Assembly: GCA_958295895.1 (NCBI GenBank) | Contig: CATQHI010000026.1 | Location: 1 to 64,000, forward strand | DNA length: 64,000 bases | Direction of reading: 5' to 3' | Source of the DNA: Saprospiraceae bacterium | GTDB taxonomy: Bacteria > Bacteroidota > Bacteroidia > Chitinophagales > Saprospiraceae | Shown here: piece by piece, positions 8,980 to 17,805 of the stretch | Layout of the letters: the number at the start of each line of letters is the position of its first letter | How positions within the stretch are numbered: position 1 is the first letter of the stretch | Program-made: the position numbers and the translations under genes | The notes under the pieces: generated by a model | The model's input: only the letters and a program-made list of their open reading frames with translations | What the model was told of the DNA's origin: nothing | The model's database searches: none

Positions 8980-11900
8980 GTGCGAAACCTCCTGACCCTC
9001 CTCCTCCTCCCCGCCCTGCTCCTGCTGGGTTGCCAGCAAGAAGAACCTTCTGGCCCCGTCACACTTGCCACGGGCGACAACATAGTATTCATCGGCAACA
9101 ACCTGTGTAGCCGCATGTCCTACTTCGGGCACTTCGAAACGGCCCTCTACCAGGCGTACCCCGAAGCGAAACTGACGGTACGTAACATGTGCGACCCCGG
9201 CAATACGGCCGGCTTCCGCCCCCACGCCAGTCGGGTGTCCCCCTGGGCCTTCCCCGGCGCAGAAAACTATAACCCTGTAGTAAGTAAGAACAGCGACAGT
9301 CAGGGCTTTTTTCCGACCGAAGACCAGTGGCTCGATAGCCTCGACGCCGACGTGGTTATTGCCTTTTTCGGCCTCAACGAAAGCTACAACGGCCAGGCCG
9401 GACTGACCAACTTCGCCCTCGAGCTCGATAGCTTCATCCGCCACACCCAGCAGCAGCGGTATAATGGGGAAACTGCGCCCCAGCTAGTGCTCGTCTCTCC
9501 TCTGGCCTACGAGAATTCTTCCGAAATGGGGCTACCCGACGGAGTCGCCGAAAACGAAAACCTGGAACTCTACACCCAGGCCATGCGCGATATGGCGGCC
9601 GATAACGGGGTAACCTTTGTGGATCTCTACACCCCGTCAAAGCAGTGGATGCAGGAGGAGCGTATCACCACCGACGGCATCAGCCTCAACGATGCCGGCT
9701 ACCGCAGGCTGGCCGGTTACCTCAGCCAGCAACTCCTTAACCGCGAACCGGTGGAGGAAGACGAAGAACTGCTCGCCGCCGTCAAGCACAAAAACTACTT
9801 CTGGCTGCTCGACTTCAAGATGCCGAACGGCGTACACGTCTACGGTCGCCGTTTCAAGCCCTACGGCCCCGATAATTACCCCTACGAAATTACCAAGGTA
9901 CGGCAGATGACGCACAACCGCGATGAGGCCATCTGGGCCTACCTGGCCGGTGACGACTTCGATGTAGCTAAAGCCGATGAGGAGACCATCCCCCTGCCCC
10001 CGGTTAAGACCAACTATGAGATCGAAGCTCCGGAAGACGTCCGCTACCTCTACGGCGATGAGTTGATGGCCTCCTTCACCGTCGCCCCTGGCTACAAACT
10101 GGAGCTCTTTGCCTCCGAAGAAGATTTTCCGCTGCTAGCCAACCCCGCGCAGATGAACTGGGACGATCAGGGTCGCCTCTGGGTCTGCGTCATGCCCAGC
10201 TACCCCCACTACAAACCCGGCGACGCGCTACCGAACGATAAGCTGGTTATCCTGGAGGACACGGACAAGGACGGCAAGGCCGATAACCTCAAGGTCTGGG
10301 CCGATAGCCTGCACCTGCCCGTCGGCTTCGAGTTCGGCGAGGGCGGCGTGTACGTTTCCCAGGGCACCAACCTGGTTTTCCTTAAGGACACCGACGGCGA
10401 CGACGTGGCCGATTACCGCGAGATCGTCATGAGCGGCTTCGACGACCACGATACCCACCACAACATCAGCGCCTACGAGGCCGATCCCGCCGGGGGTATC
10501 TACATGGGCGAGGGCGTCTTTCTCCACACCAATGTGGAAACTCCCTACGGCCCCGTGCGGGCGACCAACGGCGGCTTCTACCGCTTCAATCCGAAGCGCC
10601 GTCACCTGGAGCGCACCGCCCAGATCGCCATCCCCAATCCCTGGGGTATCATCTTCGACGAGTGGGGCCAGCCCATCTTTGCCCACACTTCGAACCCCAA
10701 CGTGAACTGGATGCTGCCCTCGACGATGAAGAACGTCTACGCCGTCAACAGCCCAATGGCCGATAACATCATCGAGGAAGATCACATGGTGCGGCCCACC
10801 TCCGGACTGGAGATCGTCAGCAGCCGCCACTTCCCCGACGAGGTGCAGGGTGATCTGCTCATCAACAACACCATCGGCTTCCTGGGCATGAAGCAGCACC
10901 GGCTGTACGATAAGGGCACCGGCTTCGAGACCAAGTGGCGGCAGGACCTGTTCACCAGCACCGACGGCAATTTCCGCCCCGTGGATATGGAGTTTGCCCC
11001 CGATGGAAGCCTGTACGTGGTCGACTGGCATAACGTACTCGTAGGCCACATGCAGCACAATGCCCGCGACCCGCTGCGTGACCACGTGCACGGACGGGTG
11101 TACCGTATCACCTACCCCGGCCGGCCCCTCGTAGCGGAGCCGAAGGTGGCCGACGCGAGTATTCCGGAACTATTGGAAAATCTAAAGCTACCCGAGTACC
11201 GTGCCCGCTACCGCAGCCGCCGGGTATTGCGCAATCACGACAGCAACGAAGTAGTGGAGGCCACCCGTGCCTGGGTTGCAAGCCTAGATAAGGATGACCC
11301 GAACTACGAGAAGTACCTCCGCGAGGCCCTCTTCGTGAGCTGGGGCGCTAACTTACTCGACACCGATATTCTGGACGCCGCTACCCAGTCCGACGAACCC
11401 CGCCTACGCGCCGCCGCCGCCCGGGTGGTCCGCTACATGGGTCACCAGCTGGATGACGGGAAGGAGCGCCTGCTAGCCCTCGCCGAAGACCCTGACGGCC
11501 GCGTACGTATGGAGGCCCTCATCGCCTCCACCTGGCTGGACGCCGAAGAGGCTGAGGAAGTGTTAGACGTAGTGGAACAGCAGAATAACGACCCCTTCAC
11601 GAAAACCATTCTACTCAATGCCCACGCCCAGGTAGCTGGGGAAGCCTACGTGGAGCCTGCGGGCAGCATTGCCGAGGACCCCGACAGCCCTATCGCTAAA
11701 GCCTATGCACTGGGAGCCGAGATTTATGCCCGGGAGGGCTACTGCCAAACCTGCCACCAGCAGAACGGTAAGGGACTCGGTGCCACCGGCTACCCCCCGC
11801 TAGCCGGCTCCCCCTGGGTGACGGGCGATCCGGAGCGGCTCATCAAACTGGTCACCTACGGACTCTACGGACCCCTCGAGGTACTCGGTAAGCAGTACGA

Positions 11901-12111
11901 CGGCCAGGTACCGATGACGGCCTATGGTGGACTCATGAACAACGAGGAGATGGCCGCCGTCCTCACCTACGTGCGCAACTCCTTCGGTAACCAAGCCGGC
12001 ATGATTAAGCCCGAGCAGATCGGCACGGTGCGTACTTCTACGGCCGGCCGCGAGGGGATGTACAAGGCCGAGGAGCTGCTGAAGGAGAACCCGATGGAGG
12101 TCAAGAAATAA
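8980..12111 (+). CDS. SGNH-like / PVC-type heme-binding propeller / cytochrome c lipoprotein
   Basis: I chose GTG 8980 because it gives a lipoprotein signal (RNLLTLLLLPALLLLGC). The roughly 1043-residue protein is modular. Residues about 25-260 resemble a SGNH/GDSL domain (FIGNNLCSRMSY, GLNESY, LNDAGYRRLAGYL). Residues about 350-720 match the PVC-type membrane-bound dehydrogenase propeller (WDDQGRLWV, DTDKDGKADN, DTHHNI). A HEAT-like helical part follows, and then a cytochrome c domain with CQTCH near residue 918. Related proteins are thought to oxidise carbohydrates in the periplasm; the substrate here is unknown. The ThuA-like lipoprotein gene follows after 34 bp, a common partner. Confidence 0.85.
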   Translation: MRNLLTLLLLPALLLLGCQQEEPSGPVTLATGDNIVFIGNNLCSRMSYFGHFETALYQAYPEAKLTVRNMCDPGNTAGFRPHASRVSPWAFPGAENYNPVVSKNSDSQGFFPTEDQWLDSLDADVVIAFFGLNESYNGQAGLTNFALELDSFIRHTQQQRYNGETAPQLVLVSPLAYENSSEMGLPDGVAENENLELYTQAMRDMAADNGVTFVDLYTPSKQWMQEERITTDGISLNDAGYRRLAGYLSQQLLNREPVEEDEELLAAVKHKNYFWLLDFKMPNGVHVYGRRFKPYGPDNYPYEITKVRQMTHNRDEAIWAYLAGDDFDVAKADEETIPLPPVKTNYEIEAPEDVRYLYGDELMASFTVAPGYKLELFASEEDFPLLANPAQMNWDDQGRLWVCVMPSYPHYKPGDALPNDKLVILEDTDKDGKADNLKVWADSLHLPVGFEFGEGGVYVSQGTNLVFLKDTDGDDVADYREIVMSGFDDHDTHHNISAYEADPAGGIYMGEGVFLHTNVETPYGPVRATNGGFYRFNPKRRHLERTAQIAIPNPWGIIFDEWGQPIFAHTSNPNVNWMLPSTMKNVYAVNSPMADNIIEEDHMVRPTSGLEIVSSRHFPDEVQGDLLINNTIGFLGMKQHRLYDKGTGFETKWRQDLFTSTDGNFRPVDMEFAPDGSLYVVDWHNVLVGHMQHNARDPLRDHVHGRVYRITYPGRPLVAEPKVADASIPELLENLKLPEYRARYRSRRVLRNHDSNEVVEATRAWVASLDKDDPNYEKYLREALFVSWGANLLDTDILDAATQSDEPRLRAAAARVVRYMGHQLDDGKERLLALAEDPDGRVRMEALIASTWLDAEEAEEVLDVVEQQNNDPFTKTILLNAHAQVAGEAYVEPAGSIAEDPDSPIAKAYALGAEIYAREGYCQTCHQQNGKGLGATGYPPLAGSPWVTGDPERLIKLVTYGLYGPLEVLGKQYDGQVPMTAYGGLMNNEEMAAVLTYVRNSFGNQAGMIKPEQIGTVRTSTAGREGMYKAEELLKENPMEVKK

Positions 12112-12145
12112 TAGCTGGAGATCAATACTCACTAAACACTATTCA

Positions 12146-13135
12146 ATGCGCTACCTAGCAAGTTTGCTGTTCCTGATTCTACTTTGCACCTGCGGCCCCG
12201 CCACCGATAACACCGTACAGAGCACCACCGACGCGGAGGCCAACGACCGACCGAAAGTAGTCTTCGTGACCGGCGACGAGGAGTACCGCAGCGAGGAATC
12301 CATGCCGATGCTCGCCAAAATGCTGGAGAATAATATGGACGTGCAGACCGTAGTCGGCTATTCCCTGGATTCCACCGGCGTGATCGACCCCAACAACCTG
12401 TACAGCATCTCCAAGCTCGACGAGCTGGAAGATGCCGACCTGATGGTCGTCTTCGCTCGCTACCGTCAACTGCCTGCCGACATGGCCAAAAAGATTACGG
12501 ACTACGCCGAGAGCGGCCGGCCGATGGTGGGTTTCCGTACCGCTACCCACACCTTCAAGTACCTGGAGGAAAGGGATAGTGCGCTAATGACGCTCAACGA
12601 GGACTGGCCCACGAAGGTATTCGGGCAGCGGTGGATCATCCACCACGGTCACTTCGAGGATGGTCACGGGCGGCTCACAGACGTCACCCTGGCCGAGGGC
12701 AAAGAAGATAATCCTATCCTTAATGGCGTCGAACCCTTCGAGGCCTATAGCTGGCTCTACCACGTAGCCGGTGGTGAGGATGCGCTCTCCGGCGACAGCG
12801 ACCCCCTGCTGATGGGCCATAGCCTGCGCTCCAAAATCGAGGCCGAAGGGCAGACCGATAAGTACCCCATGGACCAGCCCGTAGCCTGGACTAAGACCTA
12901 TACTGGTAGTAGCGGTACTCCGGCGCGGGTGTTCTTTACTACCCTAGGCCACCCCTATGATTTCAAAGAGGAGCCAATGCGTAAGCTGGCGCTGAATGGT
13001 ATCTACTGGGCACTAGGCATGGAGGGTGAAATTCCCGAGGGTGGAGCGGACGCTACCATCATCGGCACCTATGAGCCAAATAACTCGGGCTTTGGGGACC
13101 TGTATAAAAAGGGTATGCGGCCGGACGCGAAGTAA
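12146..13135 (+). CDS. ThuA-like domain lipoprotein
   Basis: The 329-residue protein has an N-terminal lipoprotein signal (MRYLASLLFLILLCTC) and a ThuA/glutamine-amidotransferase-like fold: VVFVTGDEEYRSEESMPML, a GFRTATHTF motif, HHGHFEDGHG and a late ARVFFTTLGHPYDF. ThuA-like proteins occur with sugar dehydrogenases and trehalose metabolism. Here it follows the heme-binding propeller protein, so a joint periplasmic role in sugar oxidation is likely. A perfect 18-bp motif (12184-12201) encodes the two cysteines of the lipobox region. Confidence 0.85.
   Translation: MRYLASLLFLILLCTCGPATDNTVQSTTDAEANDRPKVVFVTGDEEYRSEESMPMLAKMLENNMDVQTVVGYSLDSTGVIDPNNLYSISKLDELEDADLMVVFARYRQLPADMAKKITDYAESGRPMVGFRTATHTFKYLEERDSALMTLNEDWPTKVFGQRWIIHHGHFEDGHGRLTDVTLAEGKEDNPILNGVEPFEAYSWLYHVAGGEDALSGDSDPLLMGHSLRSKIEAEGQTDKYPMDQPVAWTKTYTGSSGTPARVFFTTLGHPYDFKEEPMRKLALNGIYWALGMEGEIPEGGADATIIGTYEPNNSGFGDLYKKGMRPDAK
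12184..12201 (-). repeat. dispersed 18-bp motif in the ThuA lipobox
   Basis: The plus strand reads TTGCACCTGCGGCCCCGC, a perfect copy in reverse orientation. It is the one intragenic copy read in a different register, giving Leu-Cys-Thr-Cys-Gly-Pro-Ala at the lipobox. Confidence 0.7.
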
Positions 13136-13137
13136 GG

Positions 13138-13680
13138 TTGAGCGATCCCCTCCAAACCCTCCACGCCCTGCTCGACGGCACCCCGATCTGGCAGCGTACA
13201 ATTAAGTTGAAACGGGGCGAACCCCTGGTCCTACCCGGTACTACAGACCGCAACCTCTACCGCGTCGACCACGGCATTCTGGTCAGCTGCCGGGAGGTAG
13301 CAGGCAGTCAGCAGTACATGCGCTTCGGCTACGCGGGCGACTACGTGATGTCGCTCGACTCCTACATCACCGGCCAGCCCACGGAGTATACCCTGCTAGC
13401 GTTGCGACGCACGGAGGTAGCCGTAGCCAGTCACACCGCCCACGAAGCCTGGCTACGGGAGCATGTTGAGCACACCGTCGCCTGGGAGGCCGGTAAGGGC
13501 TGGCTCATCCTGGGACTGATGGAACGCGAAGTGGACCTACTCACCGCCTCCCCCGAAGAGCGCTACCGCCGGGTGCTGGCACGCAGTCCGCGGCTATTCC
13601 AGGAGGTGCCCGCCAAGTATATCGCCAACTACCTACGCATGACGCCGGAGACTCTATCGCGGCTGAAGAAGAGCGGCTAG
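13138..13680 (+). CDS. Crp/Fnr family transcriptional regulator
   Basis: The 180-residue protein has a cyclic-nucleotide-binding-like barrel (LKRGEPLVLPGTTDRNLYRVDHGIL, FGYAGDYVMSLDSYITGQP) and a short C-terminal helix-turn-helix remnant (ERYRRVLARSPRLFQEVPAKYIANYLRMTPETLSRLKK). This is the usual Bacteroidota Crp-like layout. The start is probably TTG 13138, two bases after the ThuA stop; no ATG or GTG fits the N-terminus. The next gene is dinB, a frequent neighbour of such regulators. Confidence 0.8.
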   Translation: MSDPLQTLHALLDGTPIWQRTIKLKRGEPLVLPGTTDRNLYRVDHGILVSCREVAGSQQYMRFGYAGDYVMSLDSYITGQPTEYTLLALRRTEVAVASHTAHEAWLREHVEHTVAWEAGKGWLILGLMEREVDLLTASPEERYRRVLARSPRLFQEVPAKYIANYLRMTPETLSRLKKSG

Positions 13681-13700
13681 ATCTTGAGCGAGCGCAAGAT
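13681..13700 (+). terminator. short hairpin after the Crp-like gene
   Basis: ATCTTG and CAAGAT form a 6-bp stem around AGCGAGCG immediately after the stop codon. There is no T-run, so termination is uncertain. Confidence 0.3.
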
Positions 13701-13732
13701 TGGGCGATGGAGCGGCCGGTACCTTTACTGGC

Positions 13733-14302
13733 ATGAAAAGGGACAAAACCACCTTCCTACAGGAACTACGTGGACGTGCTGAACAGAATCTCCAACTGCT
13801 AGAAAACCTCGTGCAGTTACCGGAGGGAGCGTTGCAAGCGCGACCCAGCGATAAGGCCTGGACCGCCCTGGAAGCACTCCAACACATCAACTCCTTCAAC
13901 CGGGCCTACCAGGGCAGAGCGGCCGAGGCGATTCGGCTTAACCGGAAAACACAGGCGTCGCGGAAGTTTCGCAGCGGTTTTCTTGGAGGGATCATCGCCA
14001 ACTGGGCCCGCCCGGGGGCTACTACAATCAAACTACCCGCTCCGAAGAAAGTCAACTATCGTGGTCGGCCACTGGACCGCAGCGTACTCGAGCAGTCTCT
14101 CACCGATGCCCGGGAACTGCTTCGCTTACTTGATGACGCGGAGTCCGTCGATCTAACCACTACTAAGATCAGCTCCATGGAGGCCGCCTGGTTCAAGCTG
14201 CGACTAGGCGATGCCCTCCGCCTCATCGTCAACCACGACTGGCGCCACATCGAGCAGGCCGAGCGCGCCACCCGCGGCGAGGCGGGCATCCGCACAAAAT
14301 AG
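13733..14302 (+). CDS. DinB family protein
   Basis: The 189-residue four-helix protein of the DinB/YfiT superfamily has histidines at the expected metal positions (LQHINSF near residue 45, NHDWRHIEQA near residue 168). DinB proteins bind a divalent metal and often act in thiol transfer or stress responses; the role here is unknown. ATG 13733 is preferred: TACCTTTA (13720-13727) lies five bases before it, the same tight spacing seen at other genes in the window. Confidence 0.75.
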   Translation: MKRDKTTFLQELRGRAEQNLQLLENLVQLPEGALQARPSDKAWTALEALQHINSFNRAYQGRAAEAIRLNRKTQASRKFRSGFLGGIIANWARPGATTIKLPAPKKVNYRGRPLDRSVLEQSLTDARELLRLLDDAESVDLTTTKISSMEAAWFKLRLGDALRLIVNHDWRHIEQAERATRGEAGIRTK

Positions 14303-14311
14303 CCGGAGGGC

Positions 14312-14344
14312 TTGCACGGGCGGCGCGCTTTTCTTTACCTTTGC
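14312..14344 (+). promoter_or_regulatory. promoter of tRNA-Phe
   Basis: TTG at 14312-14314, a 21-nt spacer and TACCTTTGC at 14336-14344 fit the Bacteroidota -33/-7 consensus. The tRNA 5' end lies 9-10 nt downstream, which limits where transcription starts relative to this box. Confidence 0.75.
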
Positions 14345-14353
14345 GGCCCACCC

Positions 14354-14426
14354 GGTGCGGTAGCTCAGTTGGTAGAGCAATGGACTGAAAATCCATGTGT
14401 CGGCGGTTCGATTCCGCCCCACACCA
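14354..14426 (+). tRNA. tRNA-Phe (GAA)
   Basis: A full cloverleaf is visible: D arm GCTC...GAGC, anticodon stem ATGGA/TCCAT with loop CTGAAAA (anticodon GAA), variable loop GTGTC, and T arm GGCGG-TTCGATT-CCGCC. The acceptor stem GGTGCGG/CCACACC has one C-A mismatch (14358 against 14421). CCA is not encoded. Confidence 0.93.
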
Positions 14427-14448
14427 CTTCCCTCTCACGGGGCCCTGA

Positions 14449-14488
14449 GGAGAGGCCTGTCGGAAACTCCGGCGGGCCTCTCCGCATT
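14449..14488 (+). terminator. terminator-like hairpin between tRNA-Phe and hisG
   Basis: GGAGAGGCC (14449-14457) and GGCCTCTCC (14475-14483) form a 9-bp stem followed by GCATTTT. It probably ends the tRNA transcript. Since hisG follows, a role in attenuation is possible, but no leader peptide rich in histidine codons is visible. Confidence 0.6.
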
Positions 14489-14507
14489 TTACCCCCGAAG
14501 CCACGCC

Positions 14508-15377
14508 ATGCCGTCCACCACCCCACCCCTCCGCATCGCCGTACAGAAATCGGGCCGCCTGCTGGATGAGTCCATCGAGCTACTCAAGGAATGCGGCATC
14601 CGGATCGACAACGGCCGCGACCAGCTCAAGGCCCCGGCCCGCAACTTCAACGCCGAGGTACTCTACCTGCGCAACTCCGACATCCCGCAGTACATTCAGG
14701 ATGGCGTGGCCGACATCGGCATCATCGGCGAAAATACCCTGATCGAAAAGCAGAAGGACGCCGAGGTGGTGCTCAAACTGGGCTTTTCGAAGTGCCGGCT
14801 CAGCCTGGCCACCCCCCGCGGTAAGGCCTACGGCGGCGTAGAGAGCCTGCACGGACAGCGCATCGCTACCAGTTACCCTAATAGCCTACGCGTTTTTCTC
14901 AAGGAGAAGGGCATCGAGGCGGACATCCACGAGATCAGCGGCTCGGTCGAGATCGCCCCGAATATCGGCCTGGCGGATGCCATCTGTGACCTGGTCTCTA
15001 CGGGCAGCACCCTATTCAAAAACGGGCTGGAGGAGCAGGACGTGATCCTCAAATCCGAGGCCGTCATCGCCGCTAGCCCTAAGATCGACGCCGGCCGGCG
15101 GGGCATCCTGGACAAGCTCGTCTTCCGCATAAAGTCCGTCCTGGCCGCCCGCAACCAGAAGTACGTGCTAATGAACGTACCCAACGCCAGCATCCAGCAG
15201 ATCATCGAGCTGCTGCCCGGCATGCGCTCCCCCACCGTACTACCCCTGGCCGAGCAGGGCTGGTCGAGCGTACACACCGTGATCACCGAGGACCGCTTCT
15301 GGGACATCATCGACCGCCTGCGCGCCGCCGGGGCCGAGGGCATCCTGGTCGTGCCCATCGCCAAAATGATCGTCTGA
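14508..15377 (+). CDS. hisG: ATP phosphoribosyltransferase (long form)
   Basis: HisG catalyses the first step of histidine synthesis, joining ATP and PRPP. The 289-residue product is the long form with a C-terminal regulatory domain (residues about 215-289), which binds histidine for feedback inhibition. Visible motifs include IAVQKSGRL, GVADIGIIGENTL, ATSYPN and the PRPP-binding DLVSTGSTL. ATG 14508 is chosen because homology starts there; a longer open frame runs back into the tRNA gene. Its stop overlaps the hisD start (TGATG). Confidence 0.95.
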   Translation: MPSTTPPLRIAVQKSGRLLDESIELLKECGIRIDNGRDQLKAPARNFNAEVLYLRNSDIPQYIQDGVADIGIIGENTLIEKQKDAEVVLKLGFSKCRLSLATPRGKAYGGVESLHGQRIATSYPNSLRVFLKEKGIEADIHEISGSVEIAPNIGLADAICDLVSTGSTLFKNGLEEQDVILKSEAVIAASPKIDAGRRGILDKLVFRIKSVLAARNQKYVLMNVPNASIQQIIELLPGMRSPTVLPLAEQGWSSVHTVITEDRFWDIIDRLRAAGAEGILVVPIAKMIV

Positions 15378-16678
15378 TGAAGATCTTCGAAGCCCCCAAC
15401 CCCGGTGAGTGGGCGGCCCTCACCCGCCGCCCCGCCCAGGACCTCACCAAACTGGAAACCGCCGTGCGGGAGGTCATGCACCGCGTACAGACCGAGGGGG
15501 ATGCTGCCCTGCGCGACTTTACCTCCCGCTTTGACGGGGTGGAACTGGAAGATCTTGCCGTGTCACAGGAGGATCTTAAAGGTGCCGCCGAACAAGTACC
15601 GAAGGAGCTTCAGCAGGCCATCCAGACCGCCAAGCGCAACGTCGAGACCTTCCACCGCGCCCAGCGCAGCGAGGTCCGCGAGATCGAAACCATGCCCGGC
15701 GTCACCTGCTGGCGGGAAAGTCGGCCCATCGATAAGGTAGGGCTCTACATCCCCGGTGGCACGGCTCCCCTCTTCAGCACAGTGCTGATGCTAGCCGTCC
15801 CCGCCCAGATCGCCGGCTGCCGGGAGATCGTCCTCTGCTCCCCCCCGAATAAGCAGGGTAACATTCACCCCGCTATCCTGTACACGGCTCACCTGTGCGG
15901 CGTCACCCAGGTTTTCCGGCTCGGCGGTTCCCAGGCCATCGCGGCCATGACCTACGGTACGGAGTCGGTGCCCAGGGTCTACAAGCTCTTCGGCCCCGGC
16001 AATGCCTACGTCACCGTCGCCAAGCAGCTCGCGCAGTTACAGGGTCTGGCCATCGATATGCCCGCAGGGCCATCGGAAGTGCTGGTGTGCGCGGACGCGG
16101 GTGCAAGGTCCAGTCACGTGGCGGCCGATCTGCTGAGTCAGGCTGAGCACGGGCACGATAGCCAGGTCGTACTGGTGACCGATTCCCGCGAAAAAGCGGA
16201 CGACGTGTGGCTCCAACTTCAAGCGCAACTCGAGCAACTTCCCCGCCGGGAGCTCGCCGCTCAGAGCATCGCCAATAGCATGACCCTGGTCTTCCCCGAC
16301 TGGCTGGAGGCCGCCGACTACGTCAATCTATACGCCCCCGAGCACTTGATTCTGAGCATGGCGAATGCCCGGGAGTTTGCCTCAGGCATCCGCAACGCTG
16401 GCTCCATCTTCCTCGGCTATTACACCCCCGAGAGCGTGGGCGACTACGCCAGCGGCACCAATCATACCCTACCCACCTACGGTTACGCGATGCAGTACAG
16501 TGGCGTGAGTCTGGACAGTTTCGTGAAAAAGATCACCTTTCAGGAGCTCACGCGGGAGGGGCTGCAGTTACTGGGGCCTACGGTGGAGGTGATGGCGGAG
16601 GCGGAGAAATTGATTGCTCACCGGGATGCGGTTCGGCTGCGGCTGGAGGATTTAAAACCACAGAGTTCCACAGAGTAG
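15377..16678 (+). CDS. hisD: histidinol dehydrogenase
   Basis: HisD is the zinc-dependent, NAD-linked last enzyme of histidine synthesis. The 433-residue protein has YIPGGTAPLFSTVLM, GPGNAYVTVAK, DMPAGPSEVLV, the DLLSQAEHG zinc/catalytic region and SGTNHTLPT. The start overlaps the hisG stop. A near-perfect 18-bp motif (16089-16106) encodes ADAGAR at a position where homologues vary. The last residues (KPQSSTE) and the stop codon come from an inverted-repeat element that begins inside the gene. Confidence 0.95.
   Translation: MKIFEAPNPGEWAALTRRPAQDLTKLETAVREVMHRVQTEGDAALRDFTSRFDGVELEDLAVSQEDLKGAAEQVPKELQQAIQTAKRNVETFHRAQRSEVREIETMPGVTCWRESRPIDKVGLYIPGGTAPLFSTVLMLAVPAQIAGCREIVLCSPPNKQGNIHPAILYTAHLCGVTQVFRLGGSQAIAAMTYGTESVPRVYKLFGPGNAYVTVAKQLAQLQGLAIDMPAGPSEVLVCADAGARSSHVAADLLSQAEHGHDSQVVLVTDSREKADDVWLQLQAQLEQLPRRELAAQSIANSMTLVFPDWLEAADYVNLYAPEHLILSMANAREFASGIRNAGSIFLGYYTPESVGDYASGTNHTLPTYGYAMQYSGVSLDSFVKKITFQELTREGLQLLGPTVEVMAEAEKLIAHRDAVRLRLEDLKPQSSTE
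16089..16106 (+). repeat. dispersed 18-bp motif inside hisD (one mismatch)
   Basis: GCGCGGACGCGGGTGCAA is read in frame as Ala-Asp-Ala-Gly-Ala, the same register as the other plus-sense intragenic copies. Confidence 0.55.
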
Positions 16679-16755
16679 GGCACAGAGTTTCACGAAGTTA
16701 CTGACGCGCTAACTCTGTGTTGCTCTGTGCCTTCCTCCGTGTAGATCTGTGGTTA
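16656..16755. repeat. ACCACAGAG inverted-repeat element, copy 1
   Basis: The left arm reads AAACCACAGAGTTCCACAGA and further GCACAGAG; the right arm reads CTCTGTG...CTCTGTGCC...GATCTGTGGTT. The arms are about 40 bp around a short centre. The element begins within hisD and fills the hisD-hisC gap. It resembles a small non-autonomous element; no transposase is present. Confidence 0.7.
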
Positions 16756-16767
16756 ACCTAACTAGTA

Positions 16768-17805
16768 ATGAAAGAAATACAGGACCTAGTCCGTCCCAAC
16801 ATCCTCCACCTCACCCCGTACTCCAGCGCCCGCGCCGAGTTCAAGGGCAAAGCCGAGGTACTACTAGACGCCAACGAAAGTCCCTTCAACACCGGCCATA
16901 ACCGCTACCCGGAGCCGCTCTCGACCGACATCCGTACCGCGCTGTCCGAGATGAAGCAGATCGACCCAGATAATATCTTCATCGGCAACGGCTCGGATGA
17001 GATCGTAGATCAGGTGACGCGGGTATTCTGTACACCGGGCCGGGATGCGGTGCACGCCCTACCCCCCACCTTCGGCATGTATAAGGTAGCGGCGGGAATC
17101 AATGATGCGGCGTTTCGTCCGCTGACTCTACTGCCGGACTTTACTATCCCCGTGGGGCCACTCAAGGAAAGCTGGGATGCTCACAGCAAGATACTCTGGC
17201 TCTGCAGCCCCAACAACCCCAGCGGCAACCTAATGGACCCGGCGGTGGTCGAGGACCTGATCCGGAGCTTCCCTGGGATCGTAGTGCTGGACGAAGCCTA
17301 CATCGACTTCATCCCCGAAGCGAGCTTCCTGCCCCGCCTGGACGAGTTTCCAAACCTCATTATCATGCAGACGCTCTCCAAGGGCTGGGGCATGGCGGGG
17401 GTCCGGCTGGGCGTAGCGTATGCTTCTCCCTTCATCGTGACGATGCTGCGGGCAATCAAGATGCCCTACAACATCAACGTGCTGACCCAGCAGGTGGCAC
17501 TACGGGCGCTACAGCAGCCAGAGGTGATGGAGGAACGAGTAGCACTACTAAAGTCCGAACGGCAGCGGCTGGAGCGGGAACTAGCAAAGTTTGACTTCGT
17601 CGACTTCATCTTCCCGTCAGTGACTAACTTCCTGCTGGTCCGCTTTACTGATTCCGACGCAGTGTATAAATACCTCCTCACCCACGGTATCGTAGTACGC
17701 AACCAGAGCTACCAACCCAATGCAGCGAGCTGTCTGCGGATCACGGCGGGGCTGGTGGAGGAGAATGATCGGTTACTGGCGGCGTTGGAAGCGTTTATAG
17801 TTTAA
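16768..17805 (+). CDS. hisC: histidinol-phosphate aminotransferase
   Basis: HisC is a PLP-dependent class I/II aminotransferase that makes histidinol phosphate. The 345-residue protein shows LDANESPFN, NGSDEIVD, CSPNNPSGN, VVLDEAYIDF and the PLP lysine in TLSKGWGMAGVRLG. ATG 16768 follows the inverted-repeat element by 12 bp. The stop lies at the left edge of a second copy. Gene order hisG-hisD-hisC-hisB is typical of Bacteroidota, although here the two elements separate the last three genes. Confidence 0.95.
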   Translation: MKEIQDLVRPNILHLTPYSSARAEFKGKAEVLLDANESPFNTGHNRYPEPLSTDIRTALSEMKQIDPDNIFIGNGSDEIVDQVTRVFCTPGRDAVHALPPTFGMYKVAAGINDAAFRPLTLLPDFTIPVGPLKESWDAHSKILWLCSPNNPSGNLMDPAVVEDLIRSFPGIVVLDEAYIDFIPEASFLPRLDEFPNLIIMQTLSKGWGMAGVRLGVAYASPFIVTMLRAIKMPYNINVLTQQVALRALQQPEVMEERVALLKSERQRLERELAKFDFVDFIFPSVTNFLLVRFTDSDAVYKYLLTHGIVVRNQSYQPNAASCLRITAGLVEENDRLLAALEAFIV

